From DASYYE01 sp035946955 (GTDB lineage: Bacteria > Actinomycetota > Actinomycetes > Streptosporangiales > Streptosporangiaceae), in the NCBI GenBank assembly GCA_035946955.1, contig DASYYE010000010.1, positions 1 to 6,857 on the forward strand: a stretch of DNA of 6,857 nt, given 5' to 3'. Within the stretch, counting starts at the first letter, position 1, and each line of letters begins with the position of its first letter. Below, one piece after another: positions 1-6,287 of this stretch. The notes under the pieces were generated by a model. The model did not search any database. It saw only the letters and a program-made list of their open reading frames with translations, and was not told the origin of the DNA. The position numbers and the translations under genes were made by a program.

Positions 1-876
1 ATGGTCGGACCCCCGGGCGCGGGCAAGACCATGCTGGCCGAACGCATCCCCACCGTTATGCCGACACTGGACCGCCCGGCCGCCCTGGAGGTCACCTCGA
101 TCCACTCGGTCGCGGGCACCTTGCCCGCAGGCCGCCCGCTACTCACCGAGCCACCCTTCTGCGCCCCGCACCACACTGCGACCAAGGCCGCCATCGTCGG
201 CGGCGGCAGCGGGGTGATCAGGCCAGGCGCTGCTTCCCTGGCCCACCGTGGCTGCCTGTTCCTGGACGAGGCCCCCGAATTCGGCCGGGATGTGCTCGAC
301 GCCTTGCGCCAGCCGCTCGAGTCCGGCGAGGTCACGATCGCCCGCTCAGGGCTGACTGCGCGGTTTCCGGCGAGGTTCACCCTGGTACTGGCGTCGAACC
401 CCTGCCCGTGCGCCAGGGCAGCCGGGCCGCGTGCGGCCTGCACCTGTACACCGCTGGCACGGCGGCGTTACCTCTCCCGGCTGTCCGGGCCGCTACTGGA
501 CCGGGTGGATGTCAAGGTCGAGCTCTTGCCGGTGGGCCGGGCCGAGTTGCTCAGCGACACCAGGTTCGCCGAGCCGAGTTCGGTGGTGGCGGCGCGGGTC
601 GAGGCCGCCAGGCAGCGGGCAGCCGCCCGGCTCCGCGCGACCCCCTGGCGGCTCAATGCGCAGTTGCCCGGGAGTGAGCTCAGACGCAGTTTCGCCCCGG
701 GTCCAGGCGCCCTGGCGCCGCTGGAGCACGCCATGGACCTCGGCCAGATCAGCGCACGAGGGGTTGACCGCGTGCTCCGCGTCGCCTGGACCCTGGCCGA
801 CCTGGCTGGTGTGTGCAGGCCTGGTCCCGAGCAGACCAGCTACGCGCTGGGGTTGTGGCTAGGGGTGGGAGCGTGA
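1..876 (+). CDS. comM: ComM/YifB-type Mg-chelatase-like AAA+ ATPase, C-terminal part (5' end outside window)
   Basis: This is the ATPase and C-terminal part of a YifB/ComM protein, a hexameric AAA+ helicase that, in Gram-negative bacteria where it was studied, drives branch migration during natural transformation. Visible motifs are Walker A GPPGAGKT (residues 3-10 of the visible part), the family signature around PFCAPHHTATKAA (52-64), Walker B CLFLDE (85-90), a cysteine pair-of-pairs NPCPC...CTC (133-149), the arginine-finger segment LSGPLLDRVD (161-170) and the C-terminal Mg_chelatase_C helices around SARGVDRVLRVAWTLADLAG (251-270). Family members are about 500 residues, so the 291 seen lack the N-terminal Lon-protease-like domain. 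The ATG at base 1 is an internal codon just before Walker A, not a real start; the gene very probably continues to the left of the window. Its stop TGA overlaps the GTG start of dprA, so the two are translationally coupled. The function in actinomycetes is inferred from the family. Confidence 0.93.
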   Translation: MVGPPGAGKTMLAERIPTVMPTLDRPAALEVTSIHSVAGTLPAGRPLLTEPPFCAPHHTATKAAIVGGGSGVIRPGAASLAHRGCLFLDEAPEFGRDVLDALRQPLESGEVTIARSGLTARFPARFTLVLASNPCPCARAAGPRAACTCTPLARRRYLSRLSGPLLDRVDVKVELLPVGRAELLSDTRFAEPSSVVAARVEAARQRAAARLRATPWRLNAQLPGSELRRSFAPGPGALAPLEHAMDLGQISARGVDRVLRVAWTLADLAGVCRPGPEQTSYALGLWLGVGA

Positions 877-2051
877 CCGGTGCGCACTTCCCAGCAGAGC
901 CCGGGCCAGCCACGGCTATCGCCGCACCGGATACGCAGCGGCTGGCCCACGCGGCCCTGGCGTACATCGCGGAGCCCGCAGACCCGGTGATGACCGCCTT
1001 GTCGCGGTCATGGACGCCTGCCGAGGTCATCGCACTCCTGCGAGCCGGCGGCGTGCCCGGTGGCCCCTGGCCGGGACTGGACCGTCGGCTCCCGCGCTGG
1101 CTTACCCGGCTGCGAGAAGCCCCGACCGAGGCCACGCTGGACAGCTGGCACCGCGCTGGCATCCGGCTGGTCATCCCCAGCGACCCTGAATGGCCGACCC
1201 AGCTCGACTCGCTCGGTGCCGCGCGGCCGTGGGCACTGTGGGTGCGCGGCCATGGAGATCTGCGCTATGCGTGTCTGCGGTCCGTCTCGGTGGTGGGGAC
1301 GAGGGCCGCCACCGCCTACGGCAACCACGTGTGTGCCGACATCACGGTCACCCTGGCTGAGCGTGGGTGGACGGTCGTGTCTGGCGGGGCATATGGCATC
1401 GATGCCTGCGCACACCGGAGCGCGCTCGCGGCAGGTGGATCGACGGTCGCGGTCCTCGCCTGTGGGGCCGACGTGACCTACCCACGGGGGCACGAGGAGC
1501 TGTTCGACCGCATCGTGGGCCGTGGAGTGGTCGTGAGCGAGTGGCCGCCCGGCCGTCTTCCCACTAAGCGGGGCTTCCTGACGCGTAACCGGGTGATCGC
1601 GGCACTGAGCCGGGGGACTGTCGTTGTCGAGGCTGCCTCGCGCAGCGGCGCACTCAACACGGCCCGCCATGCCCGTGACCAGAACCGGCCGCTGATGGCA
1701 GTGCCCGGTCCCGTCACCTCGTCCCAGTCAGCGGGCTGCCACGAGATCATCAGGAACTGGGGGGCCATCTGCGTCACGAGCGCGGCTGACGTCGTCGAAG
1801 TGCTGGCCTTCGCAGACGACGAGCCCATGCGGGAAGGCCGCCACCCCCTCCTCCCACTCGACCAGCTAGACCTCGAAACCAGCCAAGTGCTCAGCGTGGT
1901 CCCCGGCCGCACAGGCCGCGGGCCGGCCAGCATCGCTGCCGCAGCCGGGGTTGGTCTCGACACGGTCATGCGCTGCCTGGGCCTGCTGGCATCGGCGGGT
2001 TTCATCGAACGCTGCCCACAGGGCTGGCGGAAACGCCGTGAGTCCCAGTAA
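873..2051 (+). CDS. dprA: DNA-processing protein DprA (Smf)
   Basis: DprA binds incoming single-stranded DNA and loads RecA on it during transformation; it is also widespread in bacteria not known to be competent. I place the start at the GTG overlapping the comM stop (GTGA), preceded by the purine-rich GGGTGGGAG; this gives 392 residues. A start at ATG 813 would add 20 residues lying inside comM and is less likely. The Rossmann-like DNA-binding domain shows SVVGTRAATAYG (residues 138-149), SGGAYGIDACAH (170-181), CGADVTYPRGHEEL (197-210), the FLTRNRVIAALS segment (235-246) and VEAASRSGALNTA (252-264), all in family order. An N-terminal helical region precedes it. A C-terminal winged-helix-like domain (about 345-385) has the pattern GRGPASIAAAAGVGLDTVMR then ASAGFIER. 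The usual SGxARGID motif reads SGGAYGID here, which keeps the Gly, Ile and Asp. Likely cotranscribed with comM and xerC. Confidence 0.93.
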   Translation: MTGAHFPAEPGPATAIAAPDTQRLAHAALAYIAEPADPVMTALSRSWTPAEVIALLRAGGVPGGPWPGLDRRLPRWLTRLREAPTEATLDSWHRAGIRLVIPSDPEWPTQLDSLGAARPWALWVRGHGDLRYACLRSVSVVGTRAATAYGNHVCADITVTLAERGWTVVSGGAYGIDACAHRSALAAGGSTVAVLACGADVTYPRGHEELFDRIVGRGVVVSEWPPGRLPTKRGFLTRNRVIAALSRGTVVVEAASRSGALNTARHARDQNRPLMAVPGPVTSSQSAGCHEIIRNWGAICVTSAADVVEVLAFADDEPMREGRHPLLPLDQLDLETSQVLSVVPGRTGRGPASIAAAAGVGLDTVMRCLGLLASAGFIERCPQGWRKRRESQ

Positions 2052-2087
2052 CCATTGGTCCCCGCTGGCGTGCCCCACACTGGGAAC

Positions 2088-3110
2088 GTGGGCACGCCGA
2101 CGGAACCCCGCGGGGACACCGCACCGCCGCCTCTACCGGAGGCCCTGGCCGCCGCGCTGGCGGCGTTCCAGCGTCATCTTGCGGGGGAGCGGGGCCTGTC
2201 CGGCCATACCGTGCGCGCCTATGTGGGCGATGCCGGCTCGCTGCTGGCGCACGCGGCCAGCACGGGAATCAGCTCACCGGGTGGGCTGGACACCGACCTC
2301 ATGCGCAGCTGGCTGGCGGTCTCCTACGGCGGTGGCTACTCGCGGGCCACCATGGCCCGGCGTTCCGCTGCGGCGCGTACCTTTACTGCGTTCGCCCACG
2401 CGCGGGGCCTCCTGGCCCATGACCCGGGCCGTCTGCTCGGGACCATGCGTGCCCAGCGCCGTCTCCCTCACGTGCTCACCCAGGAGCAGATGGCGGCGGC
2501 GCTCGGGGCGGTCCCGCTGGCCTCCGCAGGCTCTGCCGTGCTGGAGGCCCACGACGGGCTGGGGGAGCAAAGTACAGGGGGGGAGGCCAGCGGGCTGGAG
2601 CAGGCGCTGGCGTTGCGGGATACCGCCATCATGGAGTTGCTGTACGCGAGCGGGATCCGGGTGAGTGAGCTGTGTGGGCTGGACGTTGGTGACCTGGATG
2701 GGGGACGCAACACGGTGCGGGTGATGGGGAAGGGTGGGCGCGAGCGCACTGTGCCGGTGGGTATCCCGGCGGTCGGGGCGGTCCAGGGGTGGGTGCGTGA
2801 CGGCCGCCCGCTGGTGGTGGTGGCTCGCAGTGGTCACGCGTTGTTCCTGGGTGCGCGGGGCGGGCGTCTTGATCCGCGTACGGCTCGGCGGGTGGTGCAT
2901 GCGCGGCTGGGGGCGGTGCCGGAGGTGCCTGACGCGGGTCCGCATGGCATGCGTCACGCGGCTGCGACGCACTTGCTGGAGGGTGGCGCGGACCTGCGCA
3001 GTGTGCAGGAGTTCCTGGGGCATGCGTCGCTGGCGAGCACCCAGATCTACACTCATGTCTCGGTGGAGCGCCTGGAGTCCGCCTACCGGCAGGCCCACCC
3101 CCGCGCCTGA
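2088..3110 (+). CDS. xerC: XerC-like tyrosine recombinase
   Basis: Site-specific recombinase of the phage-integrase family. XerC with XerD resolves chromosome dimers at dif, and this gene's place after dprA matches the actinobacterial xerC locus. With the GTG at 2088 it is 340 residues. An N-terminal SAM-like core-binding domain spans about residues 15-115 (FQRHLAGERGLSGHTVRAY) and the catalytic domain about 130-335. All six catalytic residues are present: Arg191 (SGIRVSEL), Lys215 (MGKGGRER), His286 and Arg289 (HGMRHAAATHLL), His312 (LGHASL) and nucleophile Tyr321 (TQIYTHV). The linker before the first active-site Arg (about 140-180) appears longer than in typical XerC and contains a run of seven G's in the DNA. 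The start is uncertain: TTG at 2055 is also in frame, and neither start has a good ribosome binding site. It lies 36 bases after dprA, probably in one operon. A non-dif role such as an element integrase is less likely given the neighbours. Confidence 0.88.
   Translation: MGTPTEPRGDTAPPPLPEALAAALAAFQRHLAGERGLSGHTVRAYVGDAGSLLAHAASTGISSPGGLDTDLMRSWLAVSYGGGYSRATMARRSAAARTFTAFAHARGLLAHDPGRLLGTMRAQRRLPHVLTQEQMAAALGAVPLASAGSAVLEAHDGLGEQSTGGEASGLEQALALRDTAIMELLYASGIRVSELCGLDVGDLDGGRNTVRVMGKGGRERTVPVGIPAVGAVQGWVRDGRPLVVVARSGHALFLGARGGRLDPRTARRVVHARLGAVPEVPDAGPHGMRHAAATHLLEGGADLRSVQEFLGHASLASTQIYTHVSVERLESAYRQAHPRA
2577..2583 (+). repeat. G7 homopolymer inside xerC
   Basis: Seven consecutive G's sit in the extended linker of the xerC reading frame, between the core-binding and catalytic domains. 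Runs like this can slip during replication; a one-base change here would remove the whole catalytic domain. The frame is intact as given. Confidence 0.8.
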
Positions 3111-3178
3111 GGTCCGCTCTGAGTGGTGCCGCCGTGGTCCTTGGAGTGCCGCACGTGGTCAGCGAAGCCGGACGGGTG
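3111..3178. other. Convergent intergenic gap with a tandem near-identical 14/15-mer
   Basis: This gap separates the convergent stops of xerC and the propeller gene. It contains GTGCCGCCGTGGTC at 3126-3139 and GTGCCGCACGTGGTC at 3146-3160, the same sequence with one inserted base, starting 20 bases apart (about two helical turns). I see no convincing terminator hairpin with a T-run for either gene. The repeat may be chance in GC-rich DNA, a decayed duplication or a binding site. Confidence 0.4.
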
Positions 3179-4420
3179 TTATGGGGTGATCACGATGGAT
3201 GTGGGGTTGGGGCTGATGGGAATGGCCTTGCCCGCGGTGTTGGTGGCGGTGTTGATCGGGGTGACGCCGGAGGGGTTGTTCCCCGCTCCGTGCACATTCG
3301 GGCAGGCGACGTAGGCGGTCTTCGCTCCGGGTGTGAAGGCGATCTGGTAGGCCAGGCTCCCCGTCGTGGTGATGGGTTTGCCGGCGGTGTTGGTGGCGGT
3401 GCGGATCGGGATGACCTGGCCCAGGGTGCTGAATTTGCCGGCGCCGAGGACGTAGGCGGTTTTGCCGTCGGGTGTGACCGCCAAGGTGACGCCGAAGAAT
3501 CCCTTGGGCAGCATGATGGCCTTGGCGGGGGTGTTGGTCGCTGTGCTGATGGGGGTCACCGAATTGGGGGTCGCCCGGTTTTCGAACGAGTTGATGACGT
3601 AGGCGGTCTTGCCGTCGGGGGTGATCGTGATGGCGTCCGCGCCCCGGCCGACCTTGATCGGTGGGCCGGGGGTGTTGGTGGTGGTGCGGATCGGCGTCAC
3701 GCTGCCAGGCCGTGAGCCGTCGTTGCCGTTGACGACGTAGGCGGTCTTGCCGTCCGGGGTGATCGCGATCCCGGACGAGCCGGGCCCCACCGTGATGGGC
3801 TTGCCGGCGGTGTTGGTGGCGGTGCTGATCGGGAACACCTTGTCGTTGACGTTTCTGTTGGCGGGGGAGGTCACGACGTAGACGGTCTTGCTGTCGGGGG
3901 TGACCGCGATCCAGTAAGGGCAGGCGCCGACCTTGATGGGCGGGCCGGCGGTTTTGGTGGCGGTGCTGACCGGGGTCACCGTGCCGGAGATGTTGTTGAC
4001 CACGTAGACGGTCTTGCCGTTAGGGGTGATCGCCATGGTCAGGGGGTCGTTACCGACCTTGGTGGGCGTGCCTGGGGTGTGGGTGGCGGTGCTGACCGGG
4101 GTCAAGCTGCCCTTGAAGGGATAAGTCCCGGTGTTCGCGAGGACGTAGGCGGTCTTGCCGTCGGGGGTGAGCACGATGTCGTCGGGGGCATTGCTGACTT
4201 TGATGGGCGGGCCGGCGGTGTTGGTGGCGGTGCTGATGGGGAACACCTGCCCAGGGACGCCGTCGGCAGGCACAAAAGCGGTCGGTGCTGAACCGCCCGG
4301 TCGGCCGACCGCCGTGGGGGTCTTGGCAGGAGCCGCGGTGGCGCCGCCGACCCAGACTGGCGCGAGCCCAAGTGCCAGGAAAGCCGCACACGTGGCCGGT
4401 TTGATTGCACGATGACGCAC
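3179..4420 (-). CDS. Secreted YVTN-family beta-propeller repeat protein
   Basis: The protein is 413 residues from the GTG at 4420, chosen because AAGGAGG lies five bases upstream; the in-frame ATG at 4462 would put residues before the signal peptide and lacks such a site. The N-terminus is a Sec-type signal peptide: basic VRHRAIK, a hydrophobic stretch to about residue 26, and a likely cleavage near ATAAPA (27-32). After a Pro/Ala/Gly-rich linker, residues 59-413 hold seven complete repeats of 42-49 residues plus a terminal 28-residue half repeat. Each has the form V-x-PI-STATNTAG-xPIKVG...IAITPDGKTAYVVN, the YVTN/NHL-like propeller pattern, so a seven-bladed propeller is expected, with the half repeat perhaps closing the ring. 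No transmembrane anchor, LPxTG signal or catalytic motif is visible. Such propellers usually bind proteins or ligands outside the cell; the partner here is unknown. It lies 120 bases downstream of the membrane-protein gene on the same strand and may be its co-regulated target. Confidence 0.88.
   Translation of the reverse strand: MRHRAIKPATCAAFLALGLAPVWVGGATAAPAKTPTAVGRPGGSAPTAFVPADGVPGQVFPISTATNTAGPPIKVSNAPDDIVLTPDGKTAYVLANTGTYPFKGSLTPVSTATHTPGTPTKVGNDPLTMAITPNGKTVYVVNNISGTVTPVSTATKTAGPPIKVGACPYWIAVTPDSKTVYVVTSPANRNVNDKVFPISTATNTAGKPITVGPGSSGIAITPDGKTAYVVNGNDGSRPGSVTPIRTTTNTPGPPIKVGRGADAITITPDGKTAYVINSFENRATPNSVTPISTATNTPAKAIMLPKGFFGVTLAVTPDGKTAYVLGAGKFSTLGQVIPIRTATNTAGKPITTTGSLAYQIAFTPGAKTAYVACPNVHGAGNNPSGVTPINTATNTAGKAIPISPNPTSIVITP
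3309..4158 (-). repeat. DNA-level tandem repeats encoding the propeller blades
   Basis: The plus-strand motif ACGTAGGCGGTCTTGCCGTC, or a close variant, recurs at 3309, 3450, 3597, 3735, 3876, 4002 and 4143, a spacing of 126-147 bases. Another recurring block, around TTGGTGGCGGTG, accompanies each copy. The similarity at the nucleotide level shows that the blades arose by recent duplication or are kept alike by recombination. Spacings differ by multiples of three, so the reading frame is maintained throughout. Confidence 0.85.
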
Positions 4421-4540
4421 TTGTGCCTCCTTGTGGTGTTGCGTTGCTATGGAGTGGCACACGGGCCGCTCATGTCCCTGCTTGCCATAACCGGCCGCGG
4501 CGGGTTGCAGCCGTTCAAACCGTCGGCGAGATCGCTGGGG
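4421..4540 (-). other. Intergenic spacer between the membrane-protein gene and the propeller gene
   Basis: One hundred and twenty bases apart from the ribosome binding site at its end. I find no T-run terminator and no convincing -35/-10 pair. A TTGAAC and a TTATGG are present but 22 bases apart, too far for a normal promoter. Read-through from the sigma operon is possible but not shown. Confidence 0.4.
4426..4432 (-). promoter_or_regulatory. Shine-Dalgarno site of the propeller gene
   Basis: AAGGAGG on the minus strand, five bases before the GTG at 4420. It fixes the start downstream of the ATG at 4462 and leaves a normal signal peptide at the N-terminus. Confidence 0.85.
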
Positions 4541-5527
4541 TCAGCCAGTGTGGGGATTGGATCGCGGGAGGCCGCGGGGGATCGGCACCCGCAGCAGTGC
4601 CAGATTGGCTGTCGTGGGCGGCAGGTAGGCGTAGTCTTCGCCGCCGTTGCGTATCGGCAGGTGGGTGCGCGCGTTCACCCACAGTGGCGCTATGGGCAGT
4701 GCTTGGCTGTCGTGCTGGAGTTCGAGGGCTGGCTGCCCGTCCAGCCGGGCGCGGCGGACAACCTCCCACTGCCCAGTGATGATGTCATGGGCGATGGTGG
4801 CCGGGCTGAGTCCGGCGCCCGGGGAGAAGTCGCTGCCTACCGCGGCCCGGAAGCTGACCCTGGACCAGGTTCCGGGCCGGGTTTGCGGGGTGGTCCAAAC
4901 CCCGGCCCGGGTCTGTTCGGACAGAAACTCACAGCCGTCGGCCCCGTTGGCTTCGGTTCTTTGGTATTGCGGGTAGCAGACCTGCGTCTGCCGGGCCTTC
5001 GCGATCAAGGGGCCGCCGCTATCGCGCGGGAACCTGTAGACCACCCCGGCGTCTTGGAGTACCGTCAGCGCCTTGGCGGAGGCCGGGATCCGCTGCGAGT
5101 AGACAAAACGTTCACGCACCTGCTGGCCGGGGGCCGGCTGAAGCGGCCAGATCCAGTTCTGGGACTCCATCAGCACCCTGCCGCGGGGCATCGCTGCTTG
5201 CCTCACGTACACGATGTCGCCGGCGATGCTGACCTGGTGGAACGCGGTCAGCATGGCCTTGCCTACCGACGCTGCTGACGGGAGCTCCGGCTGCTGTACC
5301 GGCAACGGCCCGGAGGGGCTGGTGACGATCAGCGATACGACGACCAGCCCGGTCACCGCCGTGGCGGTGGCGGCCGCGGCGACGCTGGCGGCCAGCCTCC
5401 GGTTCCCCGTTCTTGGGTGGTAGTCGCGCTGGAGCAGCCGCTGGCGGGCCTGCTGGGGGACGATGATGCTCTCCGCGCTCCTGGCGAAGACGCTGCGCAG
5501 CTCGTTTTCGAGCTCATCGGTGATCAT
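4541..5527 (-). CDS. Single-pass membrane protein, candidate anti-sigma factor for the adjacent SigE-family sigma
   Basis: The 328-residue protein has a cytoplasmic-type N-terminus of about 44 residues (MITDELENELRSVFARSAES onward, rich in charged helix formers, ending in Arg43-Arg44), one hydrophobic segment at about 45-68 (LAASVAAAATATAVTGLVVV), then about 260 residues predicted outside. The outer part has only two cysteines, at about 184 and 199, which could form a disulfide, and repeated Trp/Tyr-containing strands; I recognise no enzyme motif. Its ATG overlaps the end of the sigma gene by 14 bases and has AGAAGG eight bases upstream, so the two are coupled. This position and the inside-out topology fit a membrane partner controlling the sigma factor. 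The classical zinc-binding HxxxCxxC motif is absent, so it is not a standard ZAS-type anti-sigma. It resembles the CU044_5270-like proteins found next to actinobacterial sigma genes, an assignment made from memory of that family. Confidence 0.8.
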   Translation of the reverse strand: MITDELENELRSVFARSAESIIVPQQARQRLLQRDYHPRTGNRRLAASVAAAATATAVTGLVVVSLIVTSPSGPLPVQQPELPSAASVGKAMLTAFHQVSIAGDIVYVRQAAMPRGRVLMESQNWIWPLQPAPGQQVRERFVYSQRIPASAKALTVLQDAGVVYRFPRDSGGPLIAKARQTQVCYPQYQRTEANGADGCEFLSEQTRAGVWTTPQTRPGTWSRVSFRAAVGSDFSPGAGLSPATIAHDIITGQWEVVRRARLDGQPALELQHDSQALPIAPLWVNARTHLPIRNGGEDYAYLPPTTANLALLRVPIPRGLPRSNPHTG

Positions 5528-6095
5528 GACATGCCTTCTCTGCTGGTTGCCGGGCGGCGGGCTGGCCGTTGGGGGGCTGGTTGTGGGTGAGGATCTGGGC
5601 CAGCCGTGCTGTTCCCCGGGAGGCGGTGCTCTTGACGGTCCCTGCCGAGCAGCCGAGGGTTGCCGCGACCTCAGCCACGGGCAGGTCTGCCCAGTAGCGC
5701 AGGACCAGCACGGCGCGCTCGCGGGGCGGCAGCCTGGCTAGCGCCCAGCTGAACTCGGCCAGGTCGTCGACCTGCTGGAGTGCCCGGGTCGCGCTCTGGT
5801 CGGCAAGGTCGGGCTGGCTGCCCTGTGGTTCCAGTTCCGCCCGGTGCCGTGACCGGCGTTTGGCCCCGTCGAGCACCAGGTTGACCAGGATCCGGCGGGC
5901 GTAGGCCACCGGGTGGTCCATCGCGGCTACGCGGTGCCATCGCCGGGCCACCTGGATGAAGGTTTCCTGGACCAGGTCCTCGGCCTCGGCGGGGTCCCCC
6001 GTCATCAGGCAGCCGGTACGGAACAAGGTGTCCGCCGCGTCCGCGGCGAATGTCTCGAACCGCCGCTTCGGCGCCCCGCCTGTGACCCATTGCAT
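5514..6095 (-). CDS. SigE-family (ECF-like) RNA polymerase sigma-70 factor
   Basis: The start is set at the ATG at 6095 because a perfect AGGAGGTG precedes it; this gives 193 residues, normal for the family, while the longer frame to 6179 adds 28 residues without a binding site. Region 2 covers about 12-80 (FETFAADAADTLFRTGCLMTG, then DPAEAEDLVQETFIQVARRW and HPVAYARRILVNLVLDGAKR), which binds core polymerase and the -10 element. Region 4 covers about 112-168 (WALARLPPRERAVLVLRYWA, DLPVAEVAATLGCSAGTVKS), the helix-turn-helix for the -35 element. No region 1 or 3 is present and the linker between is polar, as expected for ECF-type factors. The C-terminal tail (170-193) is Pro/Gln/Ala-rich. It overlaps the start of the membrane-protein gene, so the pair probably forms a sigma/anti-sigma unit. 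The regulon is unknown; the downstream propeller gene is an obvious candidate. 'SigE family' here names the actinomycete group, not the M. tuberculosis SigE protein. Confidence 0.92.
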   Translation of the reverse strand: MQWVTGGAPKRRFETFAADAADTLFRTGCLMTGDPAEAEDLVQETFIQVARRWHRVAAMDHPVAYARRILVNLVLDGAKRRSRHRAELEPQGSQPDLADQSATRALQQVDDLAEFSWALARLPPRERAVLVLRYWADLPVAEVAATLGCSAGTVKSTASRGTARLAQILTHNQPPNGQPAARQPAEKACHDHR

Positions 6096-6098
6096 GAA

Positions 6099-6106
6099 CA
6101 CCTCCT
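6099..6106 (-). promoter_or_regulatory. Strong Shine-Dalgarno site of the sigma gene
   Basis: AGGAGGTG on the minus strand, with AGGAGG five bases before the ATG at 6095. It decides the start and predicts efficient translation. Confidence 0.88.
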
Positions 6107-6159
6107 GCGGCCTGGGACCTCGTCTACTGTTATGAACCCCGCCAGCCACCGCTGAGGTT

Positions 6160-6173
6160 GAGTGCCAGCACTC
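6160..6173. promoter_or_regulatory. Inverted repeat GAGTGC-CA-GCACTC upstream of the sigma gene, possible operator
   Basis: A perfect 6-2-6 inverted repeat lying about 65 bases upstream of the sigma start codon, where a promoter or operator is expected. Its half sites are the same hexamers as the core of the CIRCE heat-shock operator (GCACTC...GAGTGC), but in the opposite order and with a 2-base instead of 9-base spacer, so it is not CIRCE. I could not identify a firm promoter. It could also be a chance palindrome. Confidence 0.3.
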
Positions 6174-6287
6174 GCGCATCTGGCACCATCGCCCTGGAGC
6201 CTGCCGTGCTCATGGTGTGTGGGCGGGTCAGGCCAGGGATCGCCCCGGCATAGTGCACCTCGTACCGGCCATCAGCAGAACCCGTAA

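Noticed and set aside
1008..1670. Minus-strand open frame of 220 codons
   Set aside because: It lies wholly antisense to dprA, whose motifs are unmistakable; the product is Arg/Pro/His-rich without a domain, typical of shadows in high-GC DNA.
2274..3098. Minus-strand open frame of 274 codons
   Set aside because: Antisense to xerC, which has all catalytic residues in frame; the product is rich in His, Arg and Pro and has no recognisable domain.
3134..3715. Plus-strand repetitive open frame (Gly/Asp-rich)
   Set aside because: Its repetitiveness is the complement of the propeller repeats; the minus-strand frame has the signal peptide, ribosome binding site and YVTN motifs.
3309..4158. Regular DNA repeats considered as a CRISPR array or repeat-containing integron
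   Set aside because: The repeats have periods of 126-147 bases, keep one reading frame and encode beta-propeller blades; no short repeat-spacer structure is present.
2570..4460. Apparent shift to G-rich plus strand from mid-xerC onward, considered as a transferred segment
   Set aside because: In the propeller gene it follows from Thr/Pro/Ile-rich repeats coded on the minus strand, and in xerC from Val/Gly/Arg codons; without a computed skew it is not evidence of transfer.
4412..5278. Plus-strand open frame of 288 codons
   Set aside because: Antisense to the membrane-protein gene and to the propeller signal peptide; Gly/Pro/Arg-rich and without domain or binding site.
6160..6173. CIRCE/HrcA heat-shock operator
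   Set aside because: The half sites are in the wrong order and the spacer is 2 bases instead of 9; only a generic operator can be proposed.
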